In this document: positions 1 to 8,145 of the stretch, one piece after another
Position numbering within the stretch: position 1 is the first letter of the stretch
Layout: each line of letters begins with the position of its first letter
Assembly (NCBI GenBank): GCA_947589735.1
Contig: CANQCR010000002.1
Span: 1 to 64,000 of the forward strand
Source: an uncultured Bacilli bacterium
GTDB taxonomy: Bacteria; Bacillota_I; Bacilli_A; RF39; UBA660
Length of the DNA: 64,000 nucleotides
Direction: 5' to 3'
The notes under the pieces: generated by a model
The model's input: the letters and a program-made list of their open reading frames with translations, nothing else
The model's database searches: none
What the model was told of the DNA's origin: nothing
Position numbers and translations under genes: made by a program

Positions 1-24
1 CCTTTCTTATTTAATTATAACAAA

Positions 25-64
25 ATAAAAGTAGATCACATTCTTTTTATGTGTCTACTTTTAC
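25..64. terminator. Hairpin, probable bidirectional terminator
   Basis: An A-rich 5' arm (AAAAGTAGA-t-CACAT) pairs with ATGTGTCTACTTTT across a short loop, with one bulged T. A runs on one side and T runs on the other suit termination in either direction. The gene it serves on the left lies outside the window. Confidence 0.5.
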
Positions 65-76
65 TTTATCACTTCA

Positions 77-102
77 AGGTGAATAAATTATTCACTTTTT
101 TT
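77..102 (+). terminator. Rho-independent terminator of an upstream gene outside the window
   Basis: GTGAATAA and TTATTCAC form a perfect stem followed by seven T residues. It would stop a plus-strand transcript entering from the left edge. No gene is visible in bases 1-139; this stretch holds only three hairpins. Confidence 0.6.
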
Positions 103-108
103 CTGCAA

Positions 109-139
109 CAAAAAAGGGTAGTCAATTGACTATCCTTTC
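109..139 (-). terminator. Terminator of the recU-pbp1A operon
   Basis: On the minus strand GGATAGTCAATTGACTACCC is followed by TTTTTT, directly after the TAA of the PBP gene. The stem is nearly perfect and the loop small. Confidence 0.75.
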
Positions 140-3037
140 TTATTCACTAGGAACAACTGGGTCCGGTTCTAAAGGAACGCTAGGACCACTAGCAATTGTA
201 ACATTAATACTTTTTCCAGTACTCATTAAACTTGTATATTTAGAGTAGCAACTACGGACGACGACTTCCATCGTTCCACTACCTGTAAGGGTATAACTAT
301 TAGAAGCGGTCCAACCTTTTAATTCGAGGTTACCACTACTATTTTTAACATAAACGTTATATCCTAAAGAACCAAATAACGATTGATTCTTTTTTAATAC
401 TGATTTTGAATAACTTGTGGCATCGCTACCGAGCGATGAATTAGCATTTAAATTAGTTATATAATCAAGATTTAAAGCATCTGGTGTCGCAATTGGACTC
501 CAAGATATAGTTGCTGTTCCATCACCATTATCACTAGCTGTAAGATTAGATACATCATCTAATTTTTTAAATCGGGTTGATGTCGAAGCTGCGTCTGGCT
601 CTGATCCAGCGACAAAGTAATAAGACTTTTTATATTTACTTGGCGTATTAGCGCTTGGAAGTAATGGAACGGCTGAATCTGTTTCAACGGTTACTTTAAC
701 AACCGAGCTTGGCATCTCAAAATCAGCTTTACTCTTAAATACGCCTTTGGCAACAGCTTGGAAAAGACGCTGATGTTGACTACTACCTAATCGGTTATAA
801 CCATCTTGAATCTTATCATAACCATACCAAACAGCTACAGCATATTCTGTATTATATCCAGCAACCCAATAGTCGTTAACGGCATTAGATGCTAGTTTGT
901 TTGCTTTAATTGTTTTAACATCGAAGTTAGAGGTACCAGTTTTAGCGGCATATTTAATACCATTAATGCTCCGGTAACTACCAGCATCGATACCATAAGA
1001 AGCTGTTTCTTGCAACATATGCGTTATGATATAGGCTGTAGAATCTTGCATAACTTGAGTTGATTTAGCGGAGTTAATATATACTTCTCCCGTATCTTCA
1101 TAAACAATTTTTGTAAAACTATATGGTTCATTATAATATCCACCATTACCGAATGCCGCATAAGCAGCAGCCATTGATAGAGGATTTTCACCATTATAAC
1201 CACCAATAGCGTGAGCTTCATGAAGGTTATCTGGAATTAGCATGGCATCACTTACATCGGATGGATTACTCTTATTTATACATTTATTGCGATCTCTTGT
1301 ATATCCAGCATTACAATAATAAGCTTCGGGATTTAATCCTAACTTACTAACGAAGTTAGCTATCTTTTCTCTTCCAACGGCTTTGAAAGTTTTTAAAGCA
1401 GGAATATTACGAGATACTTTAAGTTGATATTCAATTGTGTTAACGCCTTTATATTTTCCATCCCAGTTAGTGACAGGTGTACCATCACTATAGGTTGTTT
1501 TACTATCATCTATTAGGGTACCCGTATTCCAATTTAGATACTCAATAGCAGGTCCATAGTCATATAGTGGTTTAGCCGTTGAACCAATCTGTCTTTCAAT
1601 ATCGGTTGCTCGGTTAAGCTCCATAGCCCCCGTTACTTTTCTACCACCACCAACGGCCGCAATTGCACCTGTGTTAAGATCAACGACAGCAACACCGGCT
1701 TGAACCTTTTTATTTTGCCATTTGTATGTTTTACCAAACATAATATCAGATACATGCTTTTGAGCTTTCGTATTCATTGTAGTATAAATTGTCATTGGTC
1801 TAGAATAAGGTGACGTACCTGTTTTTTCTTCAACTTCTCTAATAACCATATCTCTAAAGAATTGATAATCAGGATCACCTAAACCTGTACCGATGGCTAC
1901 AGATGCAGTATCTTGAACGATTTTATCAACCGTCATCGCAGCAGCGATATCATATTCTTCATCAGATATGTAACCATGACGATGCATTAGATATAAAACA
2001 TCTTTTCGCCTAGCTTCTGTACCCTCCGGATTAGAGTATGGATTATAAGCACCAGGTGCCTGATATAATCCGGCAATCATCGCCGCTTCGGCTAAGTTCA
2101 AATCTTTAGCGCTCTTACCGAAATAAGCTTCGGATGTCGCTTCAACTCCGGCAGCAATACCAAGGGGGATAGAGTTAACATAAAACTCTAGTATTTCTTG
2201 TTTAGAATAGGCTGGTTCAATCTCAAAAACGGACATATAGATATCTTTAAACTTTCTTACGATGCCTTCCCAGCCACTGGCTTCATTACCATTATAGTAG
2301 TTTTTAGCAAGCTGCATCGTAATTGTTGAAGCGCCACCAGCATCAGATCTACCTAATACTTGCCCAATAGATGCGACAAAGAAACGAGGAAGATCAATAC
2401 CATTATGTTGGAAGAACTTTGAGTCTTCGGTTGCGACAATGGCATTAACTAAAACTTCAGGTAGTTCATCATAAGAAAGAATAACTCTATCTTCCGTACC
2501 GATTTCAGCGAATTGTTTACCTTCACTATCAAGCATAATGCTAGGTTCTCTAGTATACATTGCATCTTCTTTAAACTCTGGAACTTGTGATTTAATATAA
2601 AGGAAGAAAGCAACGCCAGCCGCACAGGCTGCCATAACACCGATAAAGCCAATAAGAAGTAGCGTGTAAAAAATGCCTTGAAGAATTTTTAATCCTGTTT
2701 TTTTCTTCTTTTTAGTTTTCTTTTTACCTTTCTCTTTAGCCATATCTTTTTTCGCTTCCTTTTTATCTTGTGTTAATTCCTCTAAATCTTTTGTAATATC
2801 ACCAATGACTTTCGTTTTACCTAATTCGTCATTTTCTTTTTCTTCAGGTGGTTTATTACTTTCAAGTTCATTAGGATTAACTTCTAACGCCCGTCTTTTA
2901 TAAATACGGGTTCTAGTTAATTTTTCTTCGTTTGCATTTCCACTTATTTCATTTGTCTCACTTACTTCATTTGTTGCTTTTTCCTCAGTCATGGCTTCCT
3001 GTTCCACTTTATTTTCTTTTTTCTTCTTTCGTGTCAT
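140..3037 (-). CDS. pbp1A: Class A penicillin-binding protein (PBP1A-like transglycosylase/transpeptidase)
   Basis: Bifunctional murein synthase of the outer membrane face, polymerising lipid II and cross-linking stem peptides. A long Lys/Glu-rich cytoplasmic tail (about 110 residues) precedes one membrane segment. The GT51 domain shows ATEDSKFF and TITMQLAKNYY; the transpeptidase shows STAKP (SxxK), SRNIP (SxN) and KTGTSNFD. A fibronectin-III-like segment (NGDGTATISWSPI) and an acidic/Ser tail follow. The ORF track starts upstream, but AAAGGAG sits 7 bases before the ATG of MTRKKKK, so I choose 3037 (965 aa). The start overlaps the 3' end of recU by 29 bases, the conserved recU-ponA arrangement of Firmicutes. 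Identification is firm; the exact start is likely. Confidence 0.95.
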   Translation of the reverse strand: MTRKKKKENKVEQEAMTEEKATNEVSETNEISGNANEEKLTRTRIYKRRALEVNPNELESNKPPEEKENDELGKTKVIGDITKDLEELTQDKKEAKKDMAKEKGKKKTKKKKKTGLKILQGIFYTLLLIGFIGVMAACAAGVAFFLYIKSQVPEFKEDAMYTREPSIMLDSEGKQFAEIGTEDRVILSYDELPEVLVNAIVATEDSKFFQHNGIDLPRFFVASIGQVLGRSDAGGASTITMQLAKNYYNGNEASGWEGIVRKFKDIYMSVFEIEPAYSKQEILEFYVNSIPLGIAAGVEATSEAYFGKSAKDLNLAEAAMIAGLYQAPGAYNPYSNPEGTEARRKDVLYLMHRHGYISDEEYDIAAAMTVDKIVQDTASVAIGTGLGDPDYQFFRDMVIREVEEKTGTSPYSRPMTIYTTMNTKAQKHVSDIMFGKTYKWQNKKVQAGVAVVDLNTGAIAAVGGGRKVTGAMELNRATDIERQIGSTAKPLYDYGPAIEYLNWNTGTLIDDSKTTYSDGTPVTNWDGKYKGVNTIEYQLKVSRNIPALKTFKAVGREKIANFVSKLGLNPEAYYCNAGYTRDRNKCINKSNPSDVSDAMLIPDNLHEAHAIGGYNGENPLSMAAAYAAFGNGGYYNEPYSFTKIVYEDTGEVYINSAKSTQVMQDSTAYIITHMLQETASYGIDAGSYRSINGIKYAAKTGTSNFDVKTIKANKLASNAVNDYWVAGYNTEYAVAVWYGYDKIQDGYNRLGSSQHQRLFQAVAKGVFKSKADFEMPSSVVKVTVETDSAVPLLPSANTPSKYKKSYYFVAGSEPDAASTSTRFKKLDDVSNLTASDNGDGTATISWSPIATPDALNLDYITNLNANSSLGSDATSYSKSVLKKNQSLFGSLGYNVYVKNSSGNLELKGWTASNSYTLTGSGTMEVVVRSCYSKYTSLMSTGKSINVTIASGPSVPLEPDPVVPSE

Positions 3038-3605
3038 TGCCATTCTCCTTTCTTTCAAAACTAATGTATTTTAAATAGTCGATTCTAGGCCTTAAAGAAA
3101 TAGGTATTTCTTTTCCAGTCGTTATAAAATATTCTAACGGAATCGATTTTCGATTATTAGTAGTAATAAATGCTATTAAATCATTGGCCATTAAAATAAA
3201 AATACGATTTAATTTGGTAAAAGAAACAATAATGAAACCAATCCCACCATGTTTGGTAATTCTTTTTAAATGCTCAATTTGATGCGTATGAATATTGGCT
3301 AGTGGAAAACTTGTTTTACTTATCGTTTCTTTTGCTTCAAAATCGATATAAAAACCTTTATACACACCATTATAATCCGTGGTTGAAGGTGTTAGATAAT
3401 GCGCTTCCGTGATGGTTGCGTCACACCTTGAGTGAAAATCTACTTTATTAACGGTTATAGGAGTAGGTTTTTTATAGATGATAGCGATATCATTATCCCG
3501 GTAGTAATCATTGGAAATATTGATATCTTCTTCTAATGTCATACCTCTATTTCCATAGTTTGGTGTTTCTTTAATTTGCTTTTTTATGCCGTTTGGATAA
3601 TTCAC
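3009..3605 (-). CDS. recU: Holliday junction resolvase RecU
   Basis: Homodimeric nuclease that cuts Holliday junctions during recombination and chromosome segregation. The protein carries family signatures GMTLEEDIN, KKPTPI, STTDYNGVYKG, IDFEAKET, TSFPL and HQIEHL; the Asp and Glu of IDFEAKE plus the TTDY aspartate are the usual metal-binding residues. About 198 residues matches Bacillus RecU. The ORF track begins at a GTG inside the Shine-Dalgarno region; AAAAGGTG is well placed for the GTG at 3605, giving a start VNYPNG comparable to MIRYPNG of Bacillus. It is the upstream gene of a two-gene operon with pbp1A. Confidence 0.93.
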   Translation of the reverse strand: MNYPNGIKKQIKETPNYGNRGMTLEEDINISNDYYRDNDIAIIYKKPTPITVNKVDFHSRCDATITEAHYLTPSTTDYNGVYKGFYIDFEAKETISKTSFPLANIHTHQIEHLKRITKHGGIGFIIVSFTKLNRIFILMANDLIAFITTNNRKSIPLEYFITTGKEIPISLRPRIDYLKYISFERKENGNDTKEEKRK

Positions 3606-3709
3606 GTGCATCACCTTTTCTAATTATACTATAAAATATAATTTTTTGCGAATTGAAATTTATTTCGACAGCTTTAGCTAAAAACTTATTATAAAGTAAA
3701 CTTGAGGTG

Positions 3710-3805
3710 ATGAAAATGTTAGAAAGGCATCATATTGATGAGGTAATAAATGATATGTTAAACGATATAAATTATATTAAGATGTGCATATATAAAGAAA
3801 AGTAG
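3710..3805 (+). CDS. Small ORF, 31 codons, unknown
   Basis: Too short for the ORF track. GAGGTG precedes an ATG at 3710, and the frame reads MKMLERHHIDEVINDMLNDI... to a TAG at 3805. It is acidic/amphipathic with no membrane segment or known motif. It lies just before the gpsB promoter and has no terminator of its own that I can see. The good ribosome-binding site is the only support for translation, so it could also be chance. Confidence 0.4.
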   Translation: MKMLERHHIDEVINDMLNDINYIKMCIYKEK

Positions 3806-3810
3806 TTACA

Positions 3811-3839
3811 TTGACAAAACACTTCTTTTTTGAGATAAT
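3811..3839 (+). promoter_or_regulatory. Sigma-A-type promoter of gpsB-rnpB
   Basis: TTGACA (3811-3816) and GATAAT (3834-3839) are separated by 17 bases, close to the housekeeping consensus. Confidence 0.75.
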
Positions 3840-3862
3840 AAAAGCGTGTAAAGAGGTGGCTT

Positions 3863-4192
3863 ATGTATCAGGATCGAATTGTTCTAACAAGTAAAGATAT
3901 TCTTGAGAAAGATTTTAAAATCGATACAAGAGGTTATCGACCACAAGAAGTTGATCGTTTTTTGGATATGATCATTAAAGATTATGACGAAATGATGGCG
4001 ATTATTAATGAGTTAGAAAGTGATAAAAAAGAGCTTCTTGAAGATAACTTACGTCTTAAAAAAGAGTTGCGTAATTTACGTTCTAAACTAGAACTAGCAA
4101 CGGAGAATGATACACAAGGCGCAAGTGGCGTTAACGCCGATTTACTAAGACGTTTATCTAATTTGGAAAAAATTATATACGGAAAAGAATAA
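3863..4192 (+). CDS. gpsB: Cell-cycle protein GpsB (DivIVA domain)
   Basis: Cytoplasmic membrane-associated coiled-coil adaptor that coordinates PBPs and division proteins between septum and side wall. The N-terminal DivIVA-type domain contains DILEKDFKIDTRGYRPQEVDRFLD, followed by a coiled coil rich in Glu/Lys/Leu and a short C-terminal segment (RRLSNLEKIIYG) resembling the GpsB trimerisation helix. At 109 residues it has the family's normal size. Placement immediately upstream of the RNase P RNA is the same as in Bacillus subtilis (ypsB-rnpB). Preceded by GAGGTGG and a strong promoter. Confidence 0.93.
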   Translation: MYQDRIVLTSKDILEKDFKIDTRGYRPQEVDRFLDMIIKDYDEMMAIINELESDKKELLEDNLRLKKELRNLRSKLELATENDTQGASGVNADLLRRLSNLEKIIYGKE

Positions 4193-4196
4193 TATT

Positions 4197-4524
4197 TTAG
4201 ACAAACGCTGCACATAGTGTAGAGGAAAGTCCAGGCTCGCACAGTCTGCGATGACTGTAGTGTTCGTGTAAGAGGAATAAATAACTCTTAGTAGCTTTTG
4301 CTAACGGCTCCGAAGTAACCTAAGTCTTTGATATGGTTATGGTAGGTATAAAAGTGCCATAGTGACGATACCCTTTAGAAATAAGGGGAGTGGAACGCGG
4401 TAAACCCCACGAGCGAGAAACCCAAATTTGGTAGGGGAGTCTTATGAGGGAATTGAACCAAAGTAAGGACCGATTGGTAGATAAATGTTTGTCACCCTTG
4501 TGGTACAGAACTTGGCTTATTAAA
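4197..4524 (+). ncRNA. rnpB: RNase P RNA, Bacillus-type (type B)
   Basis: Catalytic RNA that removes tRNA 5' leaders. Conserved blocks are visible in order: GTAGAGGAAAGTCC, GCTCGCACAG, GTAGTGTTCGTG, AAAGTGCCATAGTGACG, GTGGAACGCGGTAAACCCC, GAGCGAGAAACCC and the 3' ACTTGGCTTAT. The internal arrangement and the position after gpsB match the Firmicutes type B form. Ends are approximate because the P1 helix is AT-rich and I could not fold it exactly. Confidence 0.95.
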
Positions 4525-4553
4525 TATTATTATTTTAGAATAGAGGTTTTTGG

Positions 4554-5045
4554 ATGAAAGAGATAGGAGAGCGTCTTAAGGAAGCTCGCGAAAGTATGGG
4601 TATTTCCATCGAAGAAGCAGCCGAAGATTTAAAACTCCGTCCTTCACAGCTTACGAATATTGAAGAAGGCAATCGTGATGCGTTTAAAGATATTTTTTAT
4701 TTGAAATATTTTATTCGTGATTATGCCAAATATTTAGGACTAGATTATGAAGCTGTTGTTGAAGACTTTAACGAGTTTGTTTTTGACTATACATCTAAAA
4801 TATCCATTGATGATATTAAAAAGGCTAGTAATAAAAGTAAAGAGCCTAGTGTCAAAAAGGTCGCTTCACCATATACGACTCAAAAGAAGGATAAGGGAGG
4901 TATAACCCGTTATATTATTTTTGGTATAACGGCACTAGTTATATGCATTATTGTTTATTGCGTTATTTTGTTTGTGAACAAAGATAATGATAATCCTTCT
5001 GGACGTGATATAAATAGTAAAGATGTGGCATATATCTTAAAATAA
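4554..5045 (+). CDS. RodZ-like protein with HTH domain and one membrane segment
   Basis: Residues about 1-65 form a RodZ/YmfM-type helix-turn-helix (IGERLKEARESMGISIEEAAEDLKL), then a linker and one hydrophobic helix (YIIFGITALVICIIVYCVILF). RodZ links MreB filaments to the elongation complex at the membrane. The periplasmic part is very short (about 20 residues), so it is a truncated version relative to Bacillus YmfM (about 290 aa). It is followed 17 bases later by pgsA, as ymfM-pgsA are in Bacillus. Whether it binds DNA is unknown. Confidence 0.8.
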   Translation: MKEIGERLKEARESMGISIEEAAEDLKLRPSQLTNIEEGNRDAFKDIFYLKYFIRDYAKYLGLDYEAVVEDFNEFVFDYTSKISIDDIKKASNKSKEPSVKKVASPYTTQKKDKGGITRYIIFGITALVICIIVYCVILFVNKDNDNPSGRDINSKDVAYILK

Positions 5046-5062
5046 GAGGTGTGATGATTATA

Positions 5063-5689
5063 ATGAAAGGACATAAAAAGACAAGTGTTTTTAATTTGCC
5101 AAATAAAATCACTTTGGCTAGAATTGCTTTATCAGTTATTATCATTATTATATTAGTATTACCTTTAGATATGTTAGGAATTGATAGTGCAAAGTTTAAG
5201 TTTTATATCAATGAGAAATTGGTGGTTGATTTAAAATATATTATTGCTGGTACTTTGTTTATCATTGCTTCTCTAACTGATTTTATCGATGGTTATTTAG
5301 CACGTAGTCGTAATCAAGTAACAGATTTTGGAAAGATGATTGATGCGATTGCTGATAAAGTATTAGTAAACTCCATTTTGATTTTACTAGCGGCATCTGG
5401 CGATATTCATCCGATTATTCCGGTTATTATTGTTGTCCGTGATAGTGTGGTTAATTCGATTAAAATGGTGGCTGGAAGCAAAGGACACGTTGTGGCAGCT
5501 ATTAAAAGTGGTAAATTAAAAACAGCTTGCTTAATGACGGGTATTGCCCTAACGCTTTTCTACAATATGCCATTTGAGTTTTGGAACTTAAGGGTAGCTG
5601 ATTTCTTATTATTTATTGCGACAATTTTATCGTTATATTCTGGTATTCAATACTACGTTATGAATAAGGAATTAATTTTTGAAGAATAG
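5063..5689 (+). CDS. pgsA: CDP-diacylglycerol-glycerol-3-phosphate 3-phosphatidyltransferase
   Basis: Integral membrane enzyme making phosphatidylglycerol phosphate from CDP-diacylglycerol and glycerol-3-phosphate. The CDP-alcohol phosphotransferase signature D-x2-DG-x2-AR-x8-G-x3-D-x3-D is complete (TDFIDGYLARSRNQVTDFGK then MIDAIAD). N-terminal LPNKITLARI is typical of PgsA. Several hydrophobic helices follow. The ORF track begins at a GTG that lies in the ribosome-binding site (AGAGGTG); the ATG at 5063 (MKGHKKTS) has better spacing, though the ATG at 5054 is possible. About 30 extra residues around KFYINEKLVVDLKY lie between helix 1 and 2. Confidence 0.93.
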   Translation: MKGHKKTSVFNLPNKITLARIALSVIIIIILVLPLDMLGIDSAKFKFYINEKLVVDLKYIIAGTLFIIASLTDFIDGYLARSRNQVTDFGKMIDAIADKVLVNSILILLAASGDIHPIIPVIIVVRDSVVNSIKMVAGSKGHVVAAIKSGKLKTACLMTGIALTLFYNMPFEFWNLRVADFLLFIATILSLYSGIQYYVMNKELIFEE

Positions 5690-5711
5690 GTTATAAAATC
5701 TATTCTTTTTT
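5682..5711 (+). terminator. Terminator after pgsA
   Basis: AAGAATAG pairs with CTATTCTT and is followed by T residues; the 5' arm contains the pgsA stop codon. Confidence 0.65.
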
Positions 5712-5733
5712 ATATACTTTAATAGGTGATAAT

Positions 5734-6255
5734 ATGCTAAAATGGCTTTTCAAAGTAGGGATTGTAACCATTATTACCCTAGTTCTTTTAATATGTATTA
5801 AGAAAAGTAGTCATATTAAGAATTTTATTTATGATGAAGTGTATACCAAAAATATATCTTTTGCTAGTATTAATAATCTTTATAAAAAGTATTTTGGAAG
5901 TAATATTTTATTTGATGTTAAAGAAGATACCGCCCTTGTTTTTAATGAAAAATTAGAGTATTCAGAAAAGGTTAAAGATAAAGATGGTTTAAAATTAACA
6001 GTTGGTAAAGATTATCTTGTCCCTAATTTGGAAAGTGGTTTAGTCATATTTACGGGAGTAAAGGATGGCTATGGTAATGTTGTTATTGTTGAACAAATCG
6101 ACGGGGTTGATGTTTGGTATGGCAATCTCAGTAATATTAATGTTAAACTCTATGACTATCTTGAAAAAGGCGCTTTAATCGGTAATTGTGATGATAATCT
6201 TTATCTAGTTCATAAAAAGGATGGAGAAGTCTTGGATTATGAAAATAAGGTCTAA
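5734..6255 (+). CDS. spoIVFA: SpoIVFA-like regulator with degenerate M23 (LytM-like) domain
   Basis: In Bacillus SpoIVFA is a membrane protein that holds the intramembrane protease SpoIVFB inactive until signalled. Here an N-terminal membrane helix (about 5-24) is followed by a linker and a C-terminal beta-rich region resembling a peptidase M23 fold (LESGLVIFTGVKDGYGNVVIVEQ, then WYGNL where active M23 enzymes have an H-x-H). The zinc ligands are therefore missing, as in SpoIVFA. It is shorter (173 vs about 260 aa). Assignment rests mainly on its position directly before and overlapping the spoIVFB gene, and on rplU-prp-rpmA following nearby as in Bacillus. Confidence 0.75.
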   Translation: MLKWLFKVGIVTIITLVLLICIKKSSHIKNFIYDEVYTKNISFASINNLYKKYFGSNILFDVKEDTALVFNEKLEYSEKVKDKDGLKLTVGKDYLVPNLESGLVIFTGVKDGYGNVVIVEQIDGVDVWYGNLSNINVKLYDYLEKGALIGNCDDNLYLVHKKDGEVLDYENKV

Positions 6256-6946
6256 AATTTATATCCACCCCCTATATTATATCGTTTGGTTAATCGCTTT
6301 TTTAACCGGATATTTTAAAGCCTTTACGATTTATACTATCATTATTATTGTTCATGAATTAGGTCATATTTTTGCCGGATGGATTTTAAGATGGCCCATT
6401 TATCGAATAACGCTTTATCCATTTGGGGCCTTGACGACCTTTAATCATAAATTAAATTCTTCTACCCTTGAAGAATTTTTTGTTTTAATCTATGGCCCAT
6501 TATTTCAAATCCTATTCTATAAGTTATATCCCACGCCGTATCACCATTTTATTTTACTATTTAATTTACTGCCTATTTACCCTTTAGATGGATCGAAATT
6601 GCTTTTTTTATGTCTAAATAAGGTGTCAAGTTACTATACATCACACATTCTTATTTATCTATTTTCTTACCTTACTATTTTTATATTGATGGCATCTGAT
6701 GTTAATTTTCTTAATTATATTGTTTTACTTTACTTGACATATGACGTTTTTACATATTCAAAAGGTTTAAATGAAGTGATGCTTCAATTTTATTTTGAAA
6801 GATATAAAGATCCACCGCATTATCATCATTCACATCTCATTAAAGGACTTAAGATGAAGAAAATGTTTAAAGAGAAAAACAACTATTTCTTAGTTGATGA
6901 TAACTACTATTTAGAGACAGAAGTTCTTCGCCATTTTTTCATTTAA
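6239..6946 (+). CDS. spoIVFB: SpoIVFB-like M50 intramembrane metalloprotease
   Basis: Site-2-type protease; in Bacillus it cuts pro-sigma-K in the mother cell during sporulation. The zinc motif HELGH lies in a membrane helix (IIIIVHELGHIFAGWIL) and the second catalytic motif is NLLPIYPLDGSKLL, containing the third metal ligand Asp. KIYIHPLYY at the N-terminus matches the Bacillus start KIHVHPF. At 235 residues it is slightly shorter than Bacillus SpoIVFB (288) and the C-terminal CBS-like part is reduced. ORF track start 6221 moved to 6239, where GGAGAAG is 8 bases upstream. Overlaps spoIVFA by 17 bases, implying co-translation. Confidence 0.9.
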   Translation: MKIRSKIYIHPLYYIVWLIAFLTGYFKAFTIYTIIIIVHELGHIFAGWILRWPIYRITLYPFGALTTFNHKLNSSTLEEFFVLIYGPLFQILFYKLYPTPYHHFILLFNLLPIYPLDGSKLLFLCLNKVSSYYTSHILIYLFSYLTIFILMASDVNFLNYIVLLYLTYDVFTYSKGLNEVMLQFYFERYKDPPHYHHSHLIKGLKMKKMFKEKNNYFLVDDNYYLETEVLRHFFI

Positions 6947-6949
6947 ACT

Positions 6950-6978
6950 TTGACTTATATAAACTCTTGTATTATAAT
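6950..6978 (+). promoter_or_regulatory. Promoter of the paralogue pair
   Basis: TTGACT (6950-6955), 17-base spacer, TATAAT (6973-6978). It begins just after spoIVFB and decides that the next gene cannot start at the ORF-track position 6967, which lies inside this promoter. Confidence 0.75.
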
Positions 6979-6999
6979 ATGACAAGTTCGGTGATGCTT

Positions 7000-7551
7000 G
7001 TGAACATAATTATAAACTATGATTTTTGGGAACATATCTTAGATGTTCAAGAGGGAATAACAACCTTTAAAATTGTCCGCAATAATAAAAGAAAGTGGGC
7101 TAGATGGCATTTTCCTATTTATACTTTAGTCGATGCTTTAATACTTGAATCACTTGATAAGACGATTTTATGTCTAGTTATGCAATTTGGTGGACTAACA
7201 GCTGTTGAGTATATGGCGCAAAGATATTATGATGATGACCTATATGCTAAAATAGCTAAAAAGGATTTAACTCTTTTAGCGCAAAAACTTAATGATAATC
7301 ATATTAAAACTAGTTATCCTTTGCTATTAGATTCAAAGTATTACGATAAAGAGTGGCAAATCCACATTAATGAAAATAAACTACCCGAATGGATAGAGAA
7401 AAAGTATATTCTCGTTCCAACATATGCAGGTGATGGGGACATTCATAGTGTATCTATGGTTCAAAATCATGTCGTTGGATCTGATAGTTATGTTCTAACA
7501 TTAGGTTCACCAAAGAAAAGTGTTAGACCAATTTTAGCTAAGGGGGTATAA
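7000..7551 (+). CDS. Unknown membrane protein, paralogue family member 1
   Basis: Unrecognised. N-terminus VNIIINYDFWEHI, a central hydrophobic region (about 50-80: YTLVDALI, TILCLVMQFGGLTAV), a polar helix with LNDNHIKTS, and a C-terminal segment KLPEWIEKKYILVPTYAGDG then VQNHVVGSDSYVLTLG. The next gene shares all of these blocks and the gene at 8324 shares the two ends. I place the start at GTG 7000 because it aligns with MNIIINYD of paralogue 2 and because the promoter's -10 covers the upstream ATG; GGTGAT lies just before. Two base pairs separate it from paralogue 2. Function unknown. Confidence 0.8.
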   Translation: MNIIINYDFWEHILDVQEGITTFKIVRNNKRKWARWHFPIYTLVDALILESLDKTILCLVMQFGGLTAVEYMAQRYYDDDLYAKIAKKDLTLLAQKLNDNHIKTSYPLLLDSKYYDKEWQIHINENKLPEWIEKKYILVPTYAGDGDIHSVSMVQNHVVGSDSYVLTLGSPKKSVRPILAKGV

Positions 7552-7553
7552 GA

Positions 7554-8099
7554 ATGAATATTATTATTAATTATGATTTACTGGAAGAAATAAAAAACGC
7601 TAAGGAACATTTAAGTCCTTGGAAGCTTATGCGATGTAAAAGAAAAAAATTTTGCTTTTACTATGTACCTGCGATTACACTATTAAATAGTTTTTTGGTA
7701 GATGGTAGTGTACTTCCATCACTTATTTGTAGTTTAGGACTTGTTAGTATCTATGAAACCCTTCCTGAGATGCTTTCTAAAAGTGACGCTTATAGAGAGC
7801 GGGCTTACCGACGTCTTCCACGTTTAGCGAGACAAATGAATGATAATAATGTTAAGACTAGTGAAGAGTTGCTTCTTCGCTCTTGCCTTGATGCTAAAGA
7901 ATATCATTTTTACTGGAATGAAAATAAACTACCTGCTATTTTAGAACAAAAATATATTTTAGTACCGACCTATAGTGATGATGGTGAGAAAGATATGCCA
8001 ATTGTCCAAGAACATACAATTGGTACGAATCGTTACGTTTTATCAATCGGTCGGTATAACCGTGGTAAACGTTTATCTTTAGCCCATAATAATGGGTAA
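7554..8099 (+). CDS. Unknown membrane protein, paralogue family member 2
   Basis: Closest relative in the window is the preceding gene: MNIIINYDLLEEI at the N-terminus, hydrophobic centre (AITLLNSFL, SLICSLGLVSIYETL), MNDNNVKTSEELL, and C-terminal LPAILEQKYILVPTYSDDGE followed by VQEHTIGTNRYVLSIG. The arrangement suggests two membrane segments with both ends cytoplasmic, which is inference. AAGGGGG provides a strong ribosome-binding site. The gene ends exactly where the riboswitch promoter of the third paralogue begins. No known domain recognised. Confidence 0.8.
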   Translation: MNIIINYDLLEEIKNAKEHLSPWKLMRCKRKKFCFYYVPAITLLNSFLVDGSVLPSLICSLGLVSIYETLPEMLSKSDAYRERAYRRLPRLARQMNDNNVKTSEELLLRSCLDAKEYHFYWNENKLPAILEQKYILVPTYSDDGEKDMPIVQEHTIGTNRYVLSIGRYNRGKRLSLAHNNG

Positions 8100-8105
8100 A
8101 TAGCG

Positions 8106-8134
8106 TTGACAAAAAAGTAAGAATGTGATAGTAT
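8106..8134 (+). promoter_or_regulatory. Promoter of Mn2+ riboswitch 1
   Basis: TTGACA (8106-8111), 17 bases, extended -10 TGaTAGTAT (TAGTAT 8129-8134). Nearly the same promoter precedes riboswitch 2 near 56 kb. Confidence 0.8.
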
Positions 8135-8145
8135 ATGGCTTGCTT

